From Metaruminococcus_A sp003150405 (lineage in GTDB: Bacteria; Bacillota; Clostridia; Oscillospirales; Ruminococcaceae), in assembly GCA_902489745.1 (NCBI GenBank), contig CABUBB010000004.1:118620-182619 (forward strand): DNA of 64,000 nt, read 5' to 3'. Positions within the stretch are counted from its first letter, which is position 1. Every line of letters starts with the position of its first letter. Below, one piece after another: positions 61,787-64,000 of the stretch. The notes under the pieces are model-generated. The model was not told where the DNA came from. It saw only the letters and a list, made by a program, of their open reading frames with translations, and did not search any database. The translations under genes were made by a program, and so were the position numbers.

Positions 61787-63073
61787 CTAACGCTGAAAAG
61801 GGCTGATACCCGGATATTTTGCCTGTTTGCCAAGCTCCTGCTCAATTCGAAGCAGTCGGTTGTATTTGGCGACCCGTTCGCTTCTGGAAGGCGCACCGGT
61901 TTTAATCTGTCCAGCGTTGAGTGCAACCGCAAGATCGGCAATGGTGGTATCTTCGGTTTCACCGCTGCGGTGGGAGATGACGGCGTTATAGCCTTTGCGC
62001 TGCGCCAGACGAACGGCGGCGATGGTCTCGGTGAGGGAGCCAATTTGATTGGGTTTGATCAGAATTGCATTCGCTGCGCCGGAATCAATGCCCTTTTGCA
62101 GCCGTTTGGTGTTGGTGACAAAAAGATCGTCTCCAACGATTTGGACATTTGCACCCACCCGTTTGGTCATTTCCTCAAAGCCGGTGAAATCCTCTTCGGC
62201 AAGCGGATCTTCCATGGAAACGATGGGATAGCGTTCACACAGGCCGGCAAAATAATCAATGAGCTCCTGTTGGGTGACCTTACGGTTCTTTTTGGGAAAA
62301 CAGTAGTGCCCGTCTTTGTACCACTCGCTTGCCGCGGCATCCAAAGCGATGCGGACGTCGGCCATCGGCTGATACCCGGCTGACGTAATAGCCTCCACCA
62401 GCAGCATAATGGCCTGCTCGTCAGTCTCCAGATTCGGCGCATAGCCGCCCTCATCGCCAACCGAGGTCGAAAGCCCCATCGAAGCGAGGTTTTTGCCGAG
62501 TGCGTGAAAAATTTCTGCACACATCCGCAGGCCCTCAGCAAAATTTGGCGCGCCGACCGGCATAATCATGAATTCTTGAATGTCAATGTTGTTCTTGGCA
62601 TGCGCACCGCCGTTTAAGATATTCATCATCGGAACCGGAAGGGTATCCGCCGAAACGCCGCCGAGATAACGGTACAGCGGTAGGCCAACCGCTTTGGCAC
62701 CCGCCTTTGCCATTGCAAGAGATACCGCAAGAATGGCGTTTGCCCCAAGCGCTTTTTTGTTTTCAGTGCCGTCCAGGTCGAGCATAATCTGGTCGTTCCC
62801 CTGCTGGTCCAGCACGCACTTTCCGGCAAGGGCGCCGGCAATTTCGTTGTTAACATGGGAAACCGCGTTTTGGACACCTTTGCCCTGGTAACGCTTTTGG
62901 TCGCCGTCGCGCAGTTCGCACGCTTCAAACATGCCGGTTGAAGCGCCGGACGGAACGCTTGCAGACGCTGAAAGCCCATTTTTCAGCCGCACCTCGGCAC
63001 TGACGGTCGGATTGCCGCGGGAATCCAAAATCTCACGGCCGGTAATGGTTTCAATTTGAAATTCATACTTCAT
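61787..63073 (-). CDS. eno: Enolase
   Basis: The 428-residue enzyme has GREILDSRGNPTVSAEV, the catalytic SVGDEGGYAPNL, metal ligands in MEDPLAEEDF and VGDDLFVTN, ILIKPNQIGSLTET and the active-site SHRSGETEDTTIADLAV. It converts 2-phosphoglycerate to phosphoenolpyruvate. I chose ATG 63073 (MKYEFQIETITG), which has a GGGGG site upstream, over the longer frame. Confidence 0.98.
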   Translation of the reverse strand: MKYEFQIETITGREILDSRGNPTVSAEVRLKNGLSASASVPSGASTGMFEACELRDGDQKRYQGKGVQNAVSHVNNEIAGALAGKCVLDQQGNDQIMLDLDGTENKKALGANAILAVSLAMAKAGAKAVGLPLYRYLGGVSADTLPVPMMNILNGGAHAKNNIDIQEFMIMPVGAPNFAEGLRMCAEIFHALGKNLASMGLSTSVGDEGGYAPNLETDEQAIMLLVEAITSAGYQPMADVRIALDAAASEWYKDGHYCFPKKNRKVTQQELIDYFAGLCERYPIVSMEDPLAEEDFTGFEEMTKRVGANVQIVGDDLFVTNTKRLQKGIDSGAANAILIKPNQIGSLTETIAAVRLAQRKGYNAVISHRSGETEDTTIADLAVALNAGQIKTGAPSRSERVAKYNRLLRIEQELGKQAKYPGISPFQR

Positions 63074-63233
63074 GAAAAAGCCCCCTTTTTTCCTTTTTAG
63101 TATGGGTGGAAACATTGAAATAAATTCCACCAGCGGTAAAAGAAATTACTCATAACTGCGGTGAAACCGTACAAAATAAAGGTGCGGGCCAGTTTCGGCA
63201 CCGCAATCTTATTGTTTGGAGGTTTTCACGCCC

Positions 63234-64000
63234 ATGAAACGGCTTGCTCTCATCGGCCTTGTCCTTGCACTGAGCTTTAGCTTCACCGCATGTGACAACG
63301 GCAAAAACAACGACTCTTCCAGTTCGAATTCCAGTGATTCCAATTCTATTTCCGGCGATATCAGCGACGGCATCAGCGATCTGGAGCCCAGCAGCTCGGA
63401 TTCATCGGAATCCAGCTCCAGCGACTCCGCCCCCAGCTCCCAGACCGCCAATACCAAGCCTGCGGATTTGGACACTGCCGTACTCAACAGCCTGGACAAC
63501 ACTAAGAAAGGCTGGGGTCAGGGCGTCAATAAAGATGAAAGCAACCGTCCAACCGGATGTCTTCAGTACCAGGACTTATACGGAAAATACGATGCCTATT
63601 TCATTGAAAAGCAGGAAAAGGTCATCTACTTAACCTTTGACGAAGGTTATGAAAACGGCTATACCAGCCAGATTTTAGACACGTTAAAAGAAAAAGAATG
63701 CCCGGCTGTCTTTTTTGTCACCTATGACTATGTCAACCGCAACCCGGAGCTGGTTCAGCGGATGATCGATGAAGGCCATGTAGTTGGCAACCACAGTTGG
63801 TCGCATCCTTCCATGCCAACTGTCTCCATCGACGAGGCAAAGGATGAAATTATGAAGCTACATGAATTTGTCAAAACCAATTTTGGCTACGAAATGACCC
63901 TGTTCCGTCCGCCAATGGGTGAATTTTCAGAGCGTACCCTCGCACTGACTCAACAGCTCGGCTACAAATCCGTTTTTTGGAGCTACGCCTACGCCGACTG
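63234..64000 (+). CDS. Polysaccharide deacetylase, PdaA-like (3'-partial)
   Basis: The frame runs off the window after 255 residues. It starts with a signal peptide ending in a lipobox-like FSFTAC, so it is probably a lipoprotein. A serine-rich linker of about 55 residues follows, and then the NodB catalytic domain: LTFDEGYENGY (metal aspartate region), HSWSHPSMP (metal histidines) and RPPMGEF. The GYENGYT context points to PdaA-type enzymes that form muramic delta-lactam in spore cortex. Start ATG follows GGAGG. The serine-rich linker between lipobox and catalytic domain is worth noting. Confidence 0.9.
   Translation, partial: MKRLALIGLVLALSFSFTACDNGKNNDSSSSNSSDSNSISGDISDGISDLEPSSSDSSESSSSDSAPSSQTANTKPADLDTAVLNSLDNTKKGWGQGVNKDESNRPTGCLQYQDLYGKYDAYFIEKQEKVIYLTFDEGYENGYTSQILDTLKEKECPAVFFVTYDYVNRNPELVQRMIDEGHVVGNHSWSHPSMPTVSIDEAKDEIMKLHEFVKTNFGYEMTLFRPPMGEFSERTLALTQQLGYKSVFWSYAYAD

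Noticed and set aside
1..64000. CRISPR arrays, insertion sequences, integrases or tRNA genes
   Set aside because: I saw no spaced direct-repeat array, no transposase or recombinase motif and no complete tRNA cloverleaf when reading both strands by eye. A dedicated search would be needed to exclude short or unusual examples.

Overview
The window reads as chromosomal DNA of an anaerobic, endospore-forming, moderately GC-rich member of the Clostridia, most likely an Oscillospirales/Ruminococcaceae-type organism. This is an inference. It rests on the spoIIA operon, a PdaA-type cortex enzyme, reverse rubrerythrin, 2-oxoacid:ferredoxin oxidoreductase, T-box and TPP leader RNAs, and the conserved Firmicutes gene orders SRP RNA-dnaX-ybaB-recR and ylxM-ffh-rpsP-KH-rimM-trmD. 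No 16S gene is present to settle the taxonomy.

Layout. 1-2.9 kb: the end of a 2-oxoacid:ferredoxin oxidoreductase operon (plus strand). 3.1-9.3 kb: a Tim44-like exported protein whose signal peptide is frameshifted, a dCache-GGDEF-EAL phosphodiesterase, and a divergent GH43-like glycosidase/AraC regulator pair. 9.3-14.9 kb: a probable accessory island holding a truncated zinc-finger gene and a type III restriction-modification system, ending at the 3' end of tmRNA. 14.9-18.8 kb: tmRNA, smpB, recR, ybaB, dnaX and SRP RNA. 19-23.6 kb: a tightly overlapping ECF sigma factor/ABC transporter operon whose last permease is split. 23.8-32.6 kb: spoIIAA-spoIIAB-sigF, folC, valS with its T-box, a YhfC-type intramembrane protease and rqcH. 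32.5-33 kb: an unassigned leader or small RNA with a strong promoter. 33-37.4 kb: nif3, trmK, two tandem MFS transporters and a DUF1858 protein. 37.7-43 kb: a zinc-ribbon protein, a SigH-like sigma factor, reverse rubrerythrin, an HD protein, uvrC and HPr. 43.1-46.7 kb: the trmD-ffh translation/secretion operon. 46.9-49.4 kb: an acetyltransferase remnant, thiT with a TPP riboswitch, and an RlmL-like methyltransferase. 49.6-53.5 kb: an orphan fumarase alpha subunit with an amidohydrolase, and a HAD-uridine kinase fusion. 53.5-58.3 kb: an ECF S-component with a vitamin B6 kinase, an Imm-5-like protein, a 58-residue basic protein, a decayed GNAT gene and gap. 58.5-64 kb: a histidine-kinase-like protein without a visible phospho-acceptor histidine, pyrG, eno, and the start of a PdaA-like deacetylase.

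Most genes are housekeeping and lie on the minus strand. The less ordinary content is (i) small lesions that suggest recent decay or on/off switching (the 11-bp duplication in the Tim44-like signal peptide, the split ABC permease, the GNAT and Vat-type pseudogenes), (ii) the restriction-modification island abutting ssrA with an AT-richer specificity region, (iii) the unassigned RNA upstream of rqcH, and (iv) unusual gene arrangements (fumarase alpha without beta, HAD-uridine kinase fusion, ECF sigma plus ABC operon). I did not find a wholly novel multi-gene defence or metabolic system that I can defend from sequence alone.
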